Translations under genes and position numbers: made by a program
Assembly: GCA_017481945.1 (NCBI GenBank)
Contig: JAFUOJ010000006.1
Coordinates: forward strand, 1 to 64,000
Length of the DNA stretch: 64,000 nt
Reading direction: 5' to 3'
Origin: Parabacteroides sp.
GTDB taxonomy: Bacteria > Bacteroidota > Bacteroidia > Bacteroidales > Tannerellaceae
The notes under the pieces: generated by a model
What the model saw: the letters and a program-made list of their open reading frames with translations, nothing else
What the model was told of the DNA's origin: nothing
Database searches by the model: none
Shown here: positions 38,016-46,634 of the stretch, in pieces
Position numbering within the stretch: position 1 is the first letter of the stretch
Layout of the letters: every line of letters begins with the position of its first letter

Positions 38016-38771
38016 ATGCTTGCAAAAAGAATCGTTCCTTGCTTAGATATAAAAGATGGTAAAACGGTTAAAGGAATCAATTTCGTAAACTTCCGTGACG
38101 CAGGTGACCCTGTTGAATTAGGGGCACAGTACAGTCGTGAGGGGGCAGATGAATTGGTTTATTTAGATATTACCGCTTCCCATGAAGGTCGTAAAACATT
38201 TACTGAGTTAGTCAAAAAAGTGGCAGCCAATATTAGTATTCCTTTCACAGTAGGTGGAGGAATCAATGAACTAAAGGATGTTGATCGTCTACTCAGTGCT
38301 GGAGCAGATAAGGTTTCTATCAATTCTGCTGCCCTTCGCAATCCGAAACTCATTGAAGATATTGCCAAAAATTTCGGTAGTCAAGTATGTGTAGTTGCTA
38401 TTGACGCTAATTACGAAAACAATGATTGGATCTGTTATCTTAATGGCGGACGAATTCCAACCGAAAAGCACCTTTTCCAATGGGCTGCTGAGGCTGAAAG
38501 CTTAGGAGCAGGAGAAATATTGTTTACCAGTATGACTCATGATGGCGTAAAGGACGGTTATGCCAATGAAGCTCTTGCCACTTTAGCAGAAAATTTGCAC
38601 ATTCCCATCATTGCTTCCGGCGGAGCAGGAAAAATGGAGCATTTTCGTGATACATTCACACTTGGAAAGGCAGACGCAGCATTAGCTGCAAGTGTTTTCC
38701 ATTTCGGAGAAATAGGAATCAGGGATTTAAAACATTATCTTCGTGAAGAGGGTATCAACGTACGTCTCTAA
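38016..38771 (+). CDS. hisF: imidazole glycerol phosphate synthase, cyclase subunit
   Basis: A 251-residue TIM barrel converting PRFAR plus ammonia to IGP and AICAR. The catalytic Asp residues are in [16 protein letters not shown] and in [12 protein letters not shown]. The phosphate loops VGGGI and ASGGAG are present. It pairs with HisH from the same operon; 15 bases separate it from hisA. Confidence 0.97.
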   Translation: MLAKRIVPCLDIKDGKTVKGINFVNFRDAGDPVELGAQYSREGADELVYLDITASHEGRKTFTELVKKVAANISIPFTVGGGINELKDVDRLLSAGADKVSINSAALRNPKLIEDIAKNFGSQVCVVAIDANYENNDWICYLNGGRIPTEKHLFQWAAEAESLGAGEILFTSMTHDGVKDGYANEALATLAENLHIPIIASGGAGKMEHFRDTFTLGKADAALAASVFHFGEIGIRDLKHYLREEGINVRL

Positions 38772-38820
38772 TCTCTTTTTCTCAAACAAATTCAAGAATA
38801 ACCATTATAACAACATAAAG

Positions 38821-39417
38821 ATGAAATTAGATTTTGAAAAAATGGGCGGTCTAATCCCCGCTATTGTCCAGGACAACAACACCAACAAGGTTTTAATGTT
38901 GGGGTTCATGAATGAAGAAGCTTACGAAGAGACTATTGCGACAGGTAAAGTAACCTTCTTTAGCCGTACTAAGAATCGTATTTGGATGAAAGGTGAAACC
39001 AGCGGTAACGTTTTACAGGTTGTAAGCATTGCTGCTGACTGTGATAATGATACTTTATTGATCAAAGTAATTCCTGCTGGTCCCGTATGCCATACAGGAG
39101 CAGACACTTGCTTTGGTGAAAAAAACGAAGAAGATGTCATGTTTTTCAAATATCTTCAGAACTTCATCGAACAACGCCGTCAGGAAATGCCAGAAGGTTC
39201 TTATACAACCTCCCTATTCCAAAAAGGAATTAATCGCATGGCACAGAAAGTCGGAGAAGAAGCTGTTGAAACTGTAATCGAAGCTACTAACGGAACTGAC
39301 GATCGATTGGTGTACGAATCAGCAGATATGCTTTATCACCTAATCGTTTTATTAACAAGCAAAGGACTTCGTATCGAAGATCTTGCTCGCGAATTAAAAA
39401 GTAGACATAAAGGATAA
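38821..39417 (+). CDS. hisIE: bifunctional phosphoribosyl-AMP cyclohydrolase / phosphoribosyl-ATP pyrophosphatase
   Basis: A 198-residue fusion from the ATG at 38821; the frame is open from 38743 inside hisF, but the later ATG gives the standard N-terminus. HisI part: zinc Cys and metal ligands in DCDNDT, and GPVCHTGADTCF, with FFSRTKNRIWMKGETSGN. HisE part from about residue 110: all-alpha MazG-like, with RMAQKVGEEAVETVIEA and ESADMLYHLIVLL. It catalyses steps 2 and 3 of histidine synthesis. Confidence 0.96.
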   Translation: MKLDFEKMGGLIPAIVQDNNTNKVLMLGFMNEEAYEETIATGKVTFFSRTKNRIWMKGETSGNVLQVVSIAADCDNDTLLIKVIPAGPVCHTGADTCFGEKNEEDVMFFKYLQNFIEQRRQEMPEGSYTTSLFQKGINRMAQKVGEEAVETVIEATNGTDDRLVYESADMLYHLIVLLTSKGLRIEDLARELKSRHKG

Positions 39418-39423
39418 AAAATA

Positions 39424-40101
39424 ATGGAAGAAACAACGTTGCTCAAACTGGAACATGTAGAAATCTGTCGTGAAGAAAATGTCATACTTCGTGACGCCTC
39501 TCTTACACTCCATCATGGAGAATTTGTGTACGTAATCGGAAAAGTTGGTTCCGGCAAGAGCAGCTTGTTGAAATCATTATATTGCGAAATTCCTATTCAA
39601 CAAGGGGAAGCACAACTTTTAGATTATAACCTTTGTAAGATAAAACGTAAAGACATACCTTACCTTCGCAGGAAATTAGGAATTGTCTTTCAAGATTTCC
39701 AACTACTTACCGACCGCACAGCTTATAAGAATCTCGAGTTCGTTTTACGTGCTACCGGATGGAAAAAACGAAGCGAAATAAACAGACGAATAGAAGAGGT
39801 ACTCTTTCAGGTCGGTATGCAGGACAAAGGATACAAAATGCCCCATGAACTCTCCGGAGGTGAACAACAACGTATTGTCATCGCTCGTGCTTTATTGAAT
39901 GAGCCAGCATTAATTCTTGCAGATGAACCTACAGGAAACTTGGATCCAGAGACCAGTGGTCAAATCGTACAGCTTTTGCACGACATTTGCCAGCAAGGAA
40001 CTGCAGTCATCATGACTACGCACAACTACACACTGGTTCATAATTATCCTGCACGTATCGTAAAATGCGAGAATGCCAGTCTTTGTAATATCGGAGAATA
40101 A
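39424..40101 (+). CDS. ftsE: FtsE-like ABC transporter ATP-binding protein
   Basis: A 225-residue ATPase. Walker A is GKVGSGKSS (39-47), Q loop FQDFQLL, signature LSGGEQQR, Walker [13 protein letters not shown] and switch His in TTHN. The RR(K)[11 protein letters not shown] pattern is typical of FtsE, the cell-division ATPase that works with FtsX to control periplasmic amidases. No ftsX is adjacent; the gene sits 6 bases after hisIE, an arrangement seen in other Bacteroidales. LolD is an alternative reading. Confidence 0.8.
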   Translation: MEETTLLKLEHVEICREENVILRDASLTLHHGEFVYVIGKVGSGKSSLLKSLYCEIPIQQGEAQLLDYNLCKIKRKDIPYLRRKLGIVFQDFQLLTDRTAYKNLEFVLRATGWKKRSEINRRIEEVLFQVGMQDKGYKMPHELSGGEQQRIVIARALLNEPALILADEPTGNLDPETSGQIVQLLHDICQQGTAVIMTTHNYTLVHNYPARIVKCENASLCNIGE

Positions 40102-40110
40102 AATTTTATG

Positions 40111-40118
40111 TAATTTTG
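40111..40118 (+). promoter_or_regulatory. -7 element of lysC
   Basis: TAATTTTG, 48 bases before the lysC ATG, starting 9 bases after the ftsE stop. No good -33 element. No lysine riboswitch is visible in this short gap. Confidence 0.5.
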
Positions 40119-40165
40119 CAGTCGCACTTAAGGCAAAGAATAACAACTTAATAGAATAAAGAAAA

Positions 40166-41482
40166 ATGAAAGTTTTAAAGTTTGGCGGAACATCTGTGGG
40201 CTCAGCACAGAGAATGAAAAACGTTGCAAAACTAATTACGGGAGAACGTAACATTGTTGTATTGTCTGCTATGTCTGGTACAACAAACTCTTTAGTTGAA
40301 ATTTCGGACTATCTCTATAAGAAAAACCCGGAAGGAGCAAATGAAATCATCAACAAATTATCTCAAAAGTACTATGGACATATTGAAGAGCTCTACAGTA
40401 CCGATGAATATAAACAAAAAGCCAAAGAACTCATAAATTATCATTTTGACTATATCCGTTCTTTCACAAAAGATCTGTTCACTTTGTTTGAAGAAAAGGT
40501 AGTATTAGCTCAAGGAGAGCTCATGTCTACCGGCATGATGAATTTATACCTCAACGAATGCGGTGTAAAATCAGTTTTACTTCCTGCTTTAAACTACATG
40601 CGTACAAATAAGAACGCTGAACCGGATCCGACCTATATCAAAGAAAAACTTTTAAAATTATTAGAAGAAAATAAAGACGCTGATCTATATATTACACAAG
40701 GTTTTATCTGTCGAAATGCTTACGGAGAGATAGACAACCTATTGCGTGGAGGTAGTGATTACAGCGCGTCCCTCATCGGAGCTGCTATCAAAGCTGAAGA
40801 AATTCAAATCTGGACGGACATTGATGGTATGCACAACAATGACCCACGAATCGTGGACAACACCACTCCGGTACGTCATCTACACTTTGAAGAGGCGGCC
40901 GAACTGGCTTACTTCGGTGCAAAAATCCTTCATCCGACCTGTATTTTACCTGCTAAGTTGAACAACATCCCTGTTCGCTTGCTAAACACAATGCAGCCGG
41001 AGGCTCCAGGTACTATGATTTCCAACAAAATGGAAAAGGGCTACATCAAAGCAGTTGCTGCCAAGGACAATATCACTGCTATCAAGATCCAAAGCGGTCG
41101 TATGCTGTTGGCAACCGGTTTCTTGCGTAAGGTATTTGAAATCTTTGAGAATTACCAGACTCCAATCGACATGGTAACCACTTCTGAGGTCGGTGTTTCA
41201 GTGACAATCGACAACCACAAACGTTTGGACGAGATCGTAAACGACTTGAAGAAGTTCGGAACCGTATCAGTCGACAAAGATATGGTAATCGTCTGCGTAG
41301 TCGGTGATTTGGAATGGGACAACATCGGTTTTGAAGCCCGTGTCGTTCACGCGATGAAAGACGTTCCAGTTCGTATGATCTCATACGGAGGTAGCGACTA
41401 CAACGTCTCTTTGTTGATCAAGGCAGAAGACAAGAAGAAGGCGCTGCAAGCTCTAAGCGACCATCTATTTAATAATAAGTAA
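40166..41482 (+). CDS. lysC: aspartate kinase (monofunctional)
   Basis: A 438-residue enzyme phosphorylating aspartate, the first step towards lysine/DAP, threonine and methionine. The kinase opens MKVLKFGGTSVGSAQRMKNV, with LRGGSDYSASLIGAA and IWTDIDGMHNNDPRIV. Two ACT domains from about residue 300 (ITAIKIQSG and MVIVCVVGDLEWDN) should bind feedback amino acids. There is no homoserine dehydrogenase fusion. Note the base composition shift: the last third uses more GC-rich codons than the first. Confidence 0.95.
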   Translation: MKVLKFGGTSVGSAQRMKNVAKLITGERNIVVLSAMSGTTNSLVEISDYLYKKNPEGANEIINKLSQKYYGHIEELYSTDEYKQKAKELINYHFDYIRSFTKDLFTLFEEKVVLAQGELMSTGMMNLYLNECGVKSVLLPALNYMRTNKNAEPDPTYIKEKLLKLLEENKDADLYITQGFICRNAYGEIDNLLRGGSDYSASLIGAAIKAEEIQIWTDIDGMHNNDPRIVDNTTPVRHLHFEEAAELAYFGAKILHPTCILPAKLNNIPVRLLNTMQPEAPGTMISNKMEKGYIKAVAAKDNITAIKIQSGRMLLATGFLRKVFEIFENYQTPIDMVTTSEVGVSVTIDNHKRLDEIVNDLKKFGTVSVDKDMVIVCVVGDLEWDNIGFEARVVHAMKDVPVRMISYGGSDYNVSLLIKAEDKKKALQALSDHLFNNK

Positions 41483-41489
41483 TTCACAG

Positions 41490-41540
41490 ATGACAGTTGA
41501 TGGTTCTCAAAAGTTCCTCAACTGTCATTTTTATTTTATA
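41490..41540 (+). terminator. hairpin terminator/attenuator between lysC and lysA
   Basis: A perfect 11-bp stem ATGACAGTTGA (41490-41500) / TCAACTGTCAT (41518-41528) followed by TTTTATTTTAT. It ends only a few bases before the lysA ATG at 41545, leaving no room for a separate promoter. Confidence 0.75.
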
Positions 41541-41544
41541 CATT

Positions 41545-42702
41545 ATGCTCAAAGGAACATTCCCCATAGACAAATTCAAGTCTCTAACAACTCCTTTCTA
41601 CTATTACGACATCGAACTATTGAAGGAGACACTTCGTACGGTGAAATCTGAAGCCGGGAAGTATGGCTATCACGTTCACTACGCAATCAAAGCCAATGCC
41701 AACCCTCGCATACTCTCTATTATTGCTGAAAACGGGTTCGGTGCGGATTGCGTAAGCGGTGGTGAAGTTCAGGCTGCCTTAGACGCCGGTTTCCCAGCCC
41801 ATAAAATTGTTTATGCCGGTGTCGGGAAGGCAGATTGGGAGATTAATTTAGGGCTTGACCATGATATTTTCTGTTTCAATGTTGAATCTGCTGCCGAATT
41901 AGAGGTTTTGAACGAATTGGCTGCGGCTAAAAACAAAGTCGCTTCTATCGCCCTTCGTATCAATCCGGAAGTAGACGCTCATACACATGCTAAGATCACA
42001 ACCGGAATGAAAGAAAACAAGTTCGGTATCAATTTGAGCCAGCTTGGACAGGTTTTGGATTTGGTAAAAACGCTTCCGAACATCAAACTGATTGGTATTC
42101 ATTGCCACATCGGTTCACAGATTACCGACATGGCGGCTTTTCGTGGCTTAGTCATTCGTGTCAATGAAATTCAAGAGGAATTAGAAGCACGCGGATTGGT
42201 CGTTGACAACTTGAACTTCGGTGGTGGCCTCGGAATCGACTATTATCATCCGAACCATCTGCCTATTCCTGCGTTCGACAACTATTTTGCCGTATTCAAT
42301 AAACTTTTACAACGTCGTCCGGGACAACAGATCCATTTTGAACCGGGTCGTTCTATCGTTGCCCAATGTGGCACATTAATTTCAAAAATTCTTTATGTAA
42401 AGATTGGAGAAACAAAAAAGTTCTGTATCTTAGACGCCGGTTTCACAGAGCTAATTCGTCCGGCTATGTACGACGCTTATCATCGGATAGAGAATATCTC
42501 AAGTGACGAAGCAGTTGAAGTCTACGACGTAGTAGGTCCGATCTGTGAATCATCGGATGTCTTTGGCAAAGATGTGGAATTAAATGGGGCTCATCGCAAT
42601 GATTATGTTGCTTTACGCTCTGCTGGTGCTTACGGTGAGGTTATGGCTTCTCAATACAACTGCCGGAAACTGCCGAAAGCCTATTACTCTGATTGTTTAT
42701 AG
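41545..42702 (+). CDS. lysA: diaminopimelate decarboxylase
   Basis: A 385-residue fold-III PLP enzyme making L-lysine from meso-DAP. The frame is open from 41497, but that would translate the terminator stem, so the ATG at 41545 (MLKGTFPIDKF) is used. PLP Lys is in HYAIKANANPRIL; HCHIGSQ, NFGGGLGIDY and EPGRSIVAQCG follow; the catalytic Cys from the partner subunit is in GPICESSDVFGKD. Length is slightly short but normal for Bacteroidales. Confidence 0.96.
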   Translation: MLKGTFPIDKFKSLTTPFYYYDIELLKETLRTVKSEAGKYGYHVHYAIKANANPRILSIIAENGFGADCVSGGEVQAALDAGFPAHKIVYAGVGKADWEINLGLDHDIFCFNVESAAELEVLNELAAAKNKVASIALRINPEVDAHTHAKITTGMKENKFGINLSQLGQVLDLVKTLPNIKLIGIHCHIGSQITDMAAFRGLVIRVNEIQEELEARGLVVDNLNFGGGLGIDYYHPNHLPIPAFDNYFAVFNKLLQRRPGQQIHFEPGRSIVAQCGTLISKILYVKIGETKKFCILDAGFTELIRPAMYDAYHRIENISSDEAVEVYDVVGPICESSDVFGKDVELNGAHRNDYVALRSAGAYGEVMASQYNCRKLPKAYYSDCL

Positions 42703-42726
42703 CGAAATTCCTCTACGGCTATTTTC

Positions 42727-42767
42727 AAAACAGCGAGAACAAGCTTTTTTGTTCCCGCTGTTTTTTT
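42727..42767. terminator. shared terminator of convergent lysA and DUF6261 genes
   Basis: AACAGCGAGAACAA pairs with TTGTTCCCGCTGTT (one mismatch), then seven T on the plus strand. It lies between the two convergent stops (42702 and 42770). Confidence 0.8.
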
Positions 42768-42769
42768 AC

Positions 42770-43576
42770 TTATAACTCATCCGGCATTTCGTCGTCGTCA
42801 GAAGAGCTATTACCTCCCGTATCTGTACTCGGTTGATTGCTCGAACCGTTGTCTGTCTGTCCGCCCTCTCCTTTTCCGTAGCGTAAAGATATTATGACAC
42901 GATATTCATCAATCATGGCATTCCACCAAGCGAATAAATTCAGATACTTTCCATCTCCGTTCAATAAAGCATTCGCATTCAACGCCGAAACAAGCTTATC
43001 GTAAGCAGTACAAAAGGCTGGACGTGTCTGTTCAATCTTGAGTAAAGAATTACGTTCCCCTTTCTCATCTCGTCTGGCATTCGTTAATTCATCACATTTG
43101 AGGTTCGCACTTTTTAATTCCGTCATCCACTCGGTTAGCCCCAACAATGCAAAATCATTCTTGTAGGTATCTGACTCCGCAAGCTGTATCAGATTAGAAA
43201 CAATCCCCGTTTGATCGTCATAACTCAACTGCGAAGTGTTTTTAAACCGATTCGCTATCGGCAGTAAGCGCAAAGCAGCCGCTTTGGACTCCTCTTTAAA
43301 ATGTTTTGTGAATAAACGAATCTGTGCAAGTACGCACGTCTGCAGATCTGTTCGCACTTTATCTGCATTTCTCATCTCCGTTGTTATTGCACTTTTCCGA
43401 ATCTTTATAAGACTACTGTCGTAAGCCTCTAACGCCTCCTGAAAAGCTACAAAAAAGTTATTTACTCCGAGCTCTGAAGCTCCAATCTCTAAAATTTTGT
43501 TTTCCACTGATCGTCCGAATGACAACAATTCGTTGTTTTTCAGTTTCGATTTTGGTGATGTCTGAATTTCTGACAT
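42770..43576 (-). CDS. DUF6261-like family protein
   Basis: A 268-residue soluble, helix-rich protein with no signal peptide or TM. Visible features: long amphipathic helices (about residues 10-215) with ESKAAALRLLPIANRFKNTSQLSYD and AWWNAMIDEYRVIISLRYGKG, then a 35-residue Gly/Ser/Asn/Asp-rich acidic tail ending DDDEMPDEL. The pattern matches a Bacteroidetes-specific family that I recall as DUF6261, function unknown. An AAAGGA ribosome-binding site sits 8 bases before the ATG. A nine-copy 42-bp repeat begins about 85 bases upstream. Confidence 0.65.
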   Translation of the reverse strand: MSEIQTSPKSKLKNNELLSFGRSVENKILEIGASELGVNNFFVAFQEALEAYDSSLIKIRKSAITTEMRNADKVRTDLQTCVLAQIRLFTKHFKEESKAAALRLLPIANRFKNTSQLSYDDQTGIVSNLIQLAESDTYKNDFALLGLTEWMTELKSANLKCDELTNARRDEKGERNSLLKIEQTRPAFCTAYDKLVSALNANALLNGDGKYLNLFAWWNAMIDEYRVIISLRYGKGEGGQTDNGSSNQPSTDTGGNSSSDDDEMPDEL

Positions 43577-43659
43577 AAAAAATCCTTTCTTTTAAAAGTA
43601 AAACAAAAAAAAATAAACTCTGATCACTTTAGATTGTAGAATTTAGGTATCGCCAACGT

Positions 43660-44030
43660 AGGATTTTGGTTCTAAGTGGTTAAAAATAACTTCGACCTCC
43701 TCCGATTTTATTTCCAAGCGGTTGAAACTAACTTCCACCCCCTCCGATTCTATTTCCAAGCGGTTGAAACTAACTTCCACCGCCTCCGATTTTATTTCCA
43801 AGCGGTTGAAAATACTTTCCACCGCCTCCGATTTTATTTCCAAGTGGTTGAAACTAATTTCCACCGCCTCCGATTCTATTTCCAAGCGGTTGAAACTAAT
43901 TTCCACCGCCTCCGATTCTATTTCCAAGTGGTTGAAACTAATTTCCACCGCCTCCGATTCTATTTCTAAGTGGTTGAAACTAATTTCCACTGCCTCCGAA
44001 AGTCTTTTTAAGTGGTTAAAACTAAAAAAG
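43660..44030. repeat. 42-bp tandem repeat array (nine phased anchors)
   Basis: The anchor AAGYGGTTRAAA recurs at 43674, 43716, 43758, 43800, 43842, 43884, 43926, 43968 and 44010: an exact 42-bp period. The unit reads roughly CCTCCGATTYTATTTCCAAG plus YGGTTGAAACTAAYTTCCAC plus CG. Because 42 is a multiple of 3, long frames stay open on both strands (43643-43990 minus; 43676-43969 and 43722-44120 plus), but none keeps a consistent synonymous bias, has a clear start, or looks like a folded protein. It fills most of the 617-bp gap between the DUF6261 start and the glycosyltransferase; the rest holds only the promoter of the latter. Confidence 0.9.
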
Positions 44031-44161
44031 CTATTGGCGATGTGGTTTTTAATGGTTAGTTCTACACTCTACCTGATTTTATATTACCAACACAAAGGTA
44101 TAAAAAATCTTCGTAAATAAAAATAGAATCGTCATTCTTTCCTTCCGTAACAAAATATCTC

Positions 44162-44169
44162 TATATTTG
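44162..44169 (+). promoter_or_regulatory. -7 element of the glycosyltransferase gene
   Basis: TATATTTG, 25 bases before the ATG at 44194. It overlaps the alternative TTG start at 44167 and so rules that start out. Confidence 0.6.
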
Positions 44170-44193
44170 CGCCACCTAAAACAAAGAATATCA

Positions 44194-45360
44194 ATGATCG
44201 GAAATATACTTACGTTTTCTTCCCTTGAGATAGCCTTAATAGGCATTTTATGTGGATTGTTTCTCATTCAACTTTTCTACTACTTAGTCATTTACGGGCG
44301 TCCGCTGCGTGCTTCTCAAAAAGAGGCCGGTGGAAAGGAATATCCGTTGGAACCGGTCTCCGTCATCGTTTATACCTTAGGGGATTCGGAGTATTTGCGT
44401 CAGAACCTACCGGTTTTATTACAGCAGGATTATCCGGAATATGAGGTCATCGTGGTCAATGACGGGTCGGACGCGGAAAGTGAGGATGTGCTCAAACTTT
44501 TATCGCAGGAATATAAACATCTTTATTATACCTACGTGCCTATCAACACGCAGTATCTGAGTCATAAAAAGCTGGCACTGACTATGGGGATAAAGGCGGC
44601 AAAACATGAGTTGCTTCTCTTTACGGAAGCGGAATGTAAACCGACTAACCGTCAGTGGATTCGTTCGATGGTGGCGAATTATACGCCTACGACTGAGATT
44701 GTACTTGGTTTTTGCAGCTATCCTTACCATTCCAGTATGAACGACCGCTTCATCGGGTACAAAAATCTCCTTCGTGGTCTACAGATTCTATCGCAGGGTC
44801 TACAGCAGAAGCGATACATCGGGGACGGACGTAATTTATCCTACCGTAAAGCGATTTTCTATGCGCACAAAGGATATGCACAGTCTTTAAACCTGCATGA
44901 AGGTGCGGATGATCTCTTTATCAATCAGGTAGAAACGCCTACGAATGTACGGGTACAGTACACTCCGGATTCCATTCTGACTATGAATCGCTTCGAGGAG
45001 TTCAACCGTTGGCAGGAGATGGAAATTGCTCGTGCAACGACCCAACAGTTCTTGAAGGGAGGGGCTTCCAGCCTTTTCCAATTGGGACATATCTGTAGTT
45101 TTTGCTTCGTGGTACTCTCTTTGAGTCTGATTGTGATGGGGATTATGGGACATTGGCTGCTTTCGATCTTCTCCGGACTGCTTCTGATTGCCCGGTATGC
45201 CACTAAAATGGTGATTTTCCAACGTTCTGCCCTGCTCCTACAGCAAAAACCGCTGACTGTTTGGATTCCGTTCTTAGAGATTCAAGCGTCCATCCACAGT
45301 TTATGTATTCGCTTCTACCGGTTGTTCAGAAGAAAGAAGGATTTTACGACAAAGTTGTAA
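44194..45360 (+). CDS. membrane-anchored family 2 glycosyltransferase
   Basis: A 388-residue protein. One TM at about 10-33, then the GT-A domain: VSVIVYTLGDSEYLRQNLPV, EVIVVNDGSDAESEDVL (sugar-nucleotide Asp), FTEAECKPTNRQW in the DxD position (Glu-Ala-Glu, unusual), and GADDLFINQV for the acceptor Asp. Two further hydrophobic segments near 305-355 anchor the C-terminus, and a basic tail ends the chain. The donor and acceptor are unknown. It converges on the next gene with a 20-base gap; codon use is more GC-rich than in flanking genes. Confidence 0.85.
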   Translation: MIGNILTFSSLEIALIGILCGLFLIQLFYYLVIYGRPLRASQKEAGGKEYPLEPVSVIVYTLGDSEYLRQNLPVLLQQDYPEYEVIVVNDGSDAESEDVLKLLSQEYKHLYYTYVPINTQYLSHKKLALTMGIKAAKHELLLFTEAECKPTNRQWIRSMVANYTPTTEIVLGFCSYPYHSSMNDRFIGYKNLLRGLQILSQGLQQKRYIGDGRNLSYRKAIFYAHKGYAQSLNLHEGADDLFINQVETPTNVRVQYTPDSILTMNRFEEFNRWQEMEIARATTQQFLKGGASSLFQLGHICSFCFVVLSLSLIVMGIMGHWLLSIFSGLLLIARYATKMVIFQRSALLLQQKPLTVWIPFLEIQASIHSLCIRFYRLFRRKKDFTTKL

Positions 45361-45380
45361 CGGGTCGTTGAATCTATCAA

Positions 45381-46625
45381 CTATTCAAAGCGGATACTCT
45401 TCGCCGGATCTATACGGGTAATCAAATAGGACGGTCCCAAGAGCATAAGCATAGAAGCGACCAGCGTACCGATGTTCAGCAAGAACAAAGAGGAGATGTT
45501 CAGGTCGATGGGAACAGCGTCCAAGTAGTAGACTGAAGGATCCAGCTTGACGATGTGGAAGTAGGACTGCAAACCACAGAGCACAAGTCCGATCGCGTTG
45601 CCTAACAGCATGCCTTTCCCTATCAAAAAGAGGGCGATATAAAGGAAAATCTTGCGGATACTGGTATTGTTCTCCCCCAAAGCTTTCAGGATACCAATCA
45701 TATTGGTTCGTTCCAAGATGATTATCAGCAACCCGGAGATCATCGTGAAGCCGGCAACCGCCAGAATGAGGATAAGGATGACCACAACGTTAATATCCAG
45801 CACGTTCAGCCAGTCGAAGATCATGGGATTCAGCTCTTTTATGGAGCGAGTGTAATAGGTATTTCCTTTTCTGTCCTGTTTCTCTGCCGTATCGAAATAG
45901 AGGTTCTCTGCAATCAAATCCAGCTTATCGTAATCGCTTACTTGCAGCTCCAGACCGCTTACCTCATCCGTTTCCCAGCCATTCAAACGTCTGATTTGAC
46001 GAATATCGGCCAGCACAAAGATTTTATCATAGTCAATAAAGCCGGTCTCATAGATTCCGGTGATGTGATACTTGCGGGCACGTACATCCTCCTGCACAAA
46101 ATAGGTCAAAAAAGAATCTCCTACCTTCAATCCCAAGAGATCCGAAAGGTAGCGGGAGATTAGGACATCCGTAGAGGATTTCTTTTGAGTGAAGTCGGGC
46201 AATGCTCCCTCTTTCAGATTCTTCCGGAAGAAGGTCCAATCGTAATTTTCATCGACTCCCTTCAGAACAATCCCTTGAAAGTCGGAATCGGTCTTCAAAA
46301 TACCGGGTTTGGTAGCGAAGGGCTCGACATGTACAATCCCCGGAAAGTTTTTCAGATAAGTCAGGAAGGTATCACTTATGGCAATCGGAGTCGATTCGTA
46401 GGAGGTGTTGTTGTCAAAGTTCGTAATCTGGATATGAGAGCCGAAGCCGATGACCTTATTCCGAATCTCCTTCTTGAAACCGATAACAATGGCTACGGAA
46501 AGGATCATCACGGCCAATCCCAAGGTAATCCCCACCATGGCTATACGAACAACAGGAGGAGTTGCTTGTCGCTCCCCCTCCTTGCTGAAATATACCTTCT
46601 TTGCTATAAATAACTCGAGACTCAA
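45381..46625 (-). CDS. LolC/LolE-like FtsX-family ABC transporter permease
   Basis: A 414-residue inner-membrane protein with the four-TM FtsX/MacB layout: TM1 near 25-48 (GITLGLAVMILSVAIVIGF), a large periplasmic domain to about 265, then three TMs, with the FtsX motif MISGLLIIILERTNMIGILKALG. The C-terminus ends RIDPAKSIRFE. It likely forms part of lipoprotein release (LolCDE) or a related exporter; the ATPase partner is not adjacent, although the FtsE/LolD-like ATPase at 39424 is in the window. It begins 9 bases after the aminotransferase gene. Confidence 0.85.
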   Translation of the reverse strand: MSLELFIAKKVYFSKEGERQATPPVVRIAMVGITLGLAVMILSVAIVIGFKKEIRNKVIGFGSHIQITNFDNNTSYESTPIAISDTFLTYLKNFPGIVHVEPFATKPGILKTDSDFQGIVLKGVDENYDWTFFRKNLKEGALPDFTQKKSSTDVLISRYLSDLLGLKVGDSFLTYFVQEDVRARKYHITGIYETGFIDYDKIFVLADIRQIRRLNGWETDEVSGLELQVSDYDKLDLIAENLYFDTAEKQDRKGNTYYTRSIKELNPMIFDWLNVLDINVVVILILILAVAGFTMISGLLIIILERTNMIGILKALGENNTSIRKIFLYIALFLIGKGMLLGNAIGLVLCGLQSYFHIVKLDPSVYYLDAVPIDLNISSLFLLNIGTLVASMLMLLGPSYLITRIDPAKSIRFE

Positions 46626-46634
46626 AATGCTTTC

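Noticed and set aside
43643-44120. Three long frames in the 42-bp repeat (43643-43990 minus; 43676-43969 and 43722-44120 plus)
   Set aside because: All come from the 42-bp (multiple of 3) period keeping several frames open. Differences between copies change amino acids in every frame at some site and no frame has a good ribosome-binding site or promoter.
46185-46613. 142-residue plus-strand frame opposite the LolC/E-like gene
   Set aside because: Antisense shadow in GC-richer DNA; the minus-strand permease motifs are unambiguous.
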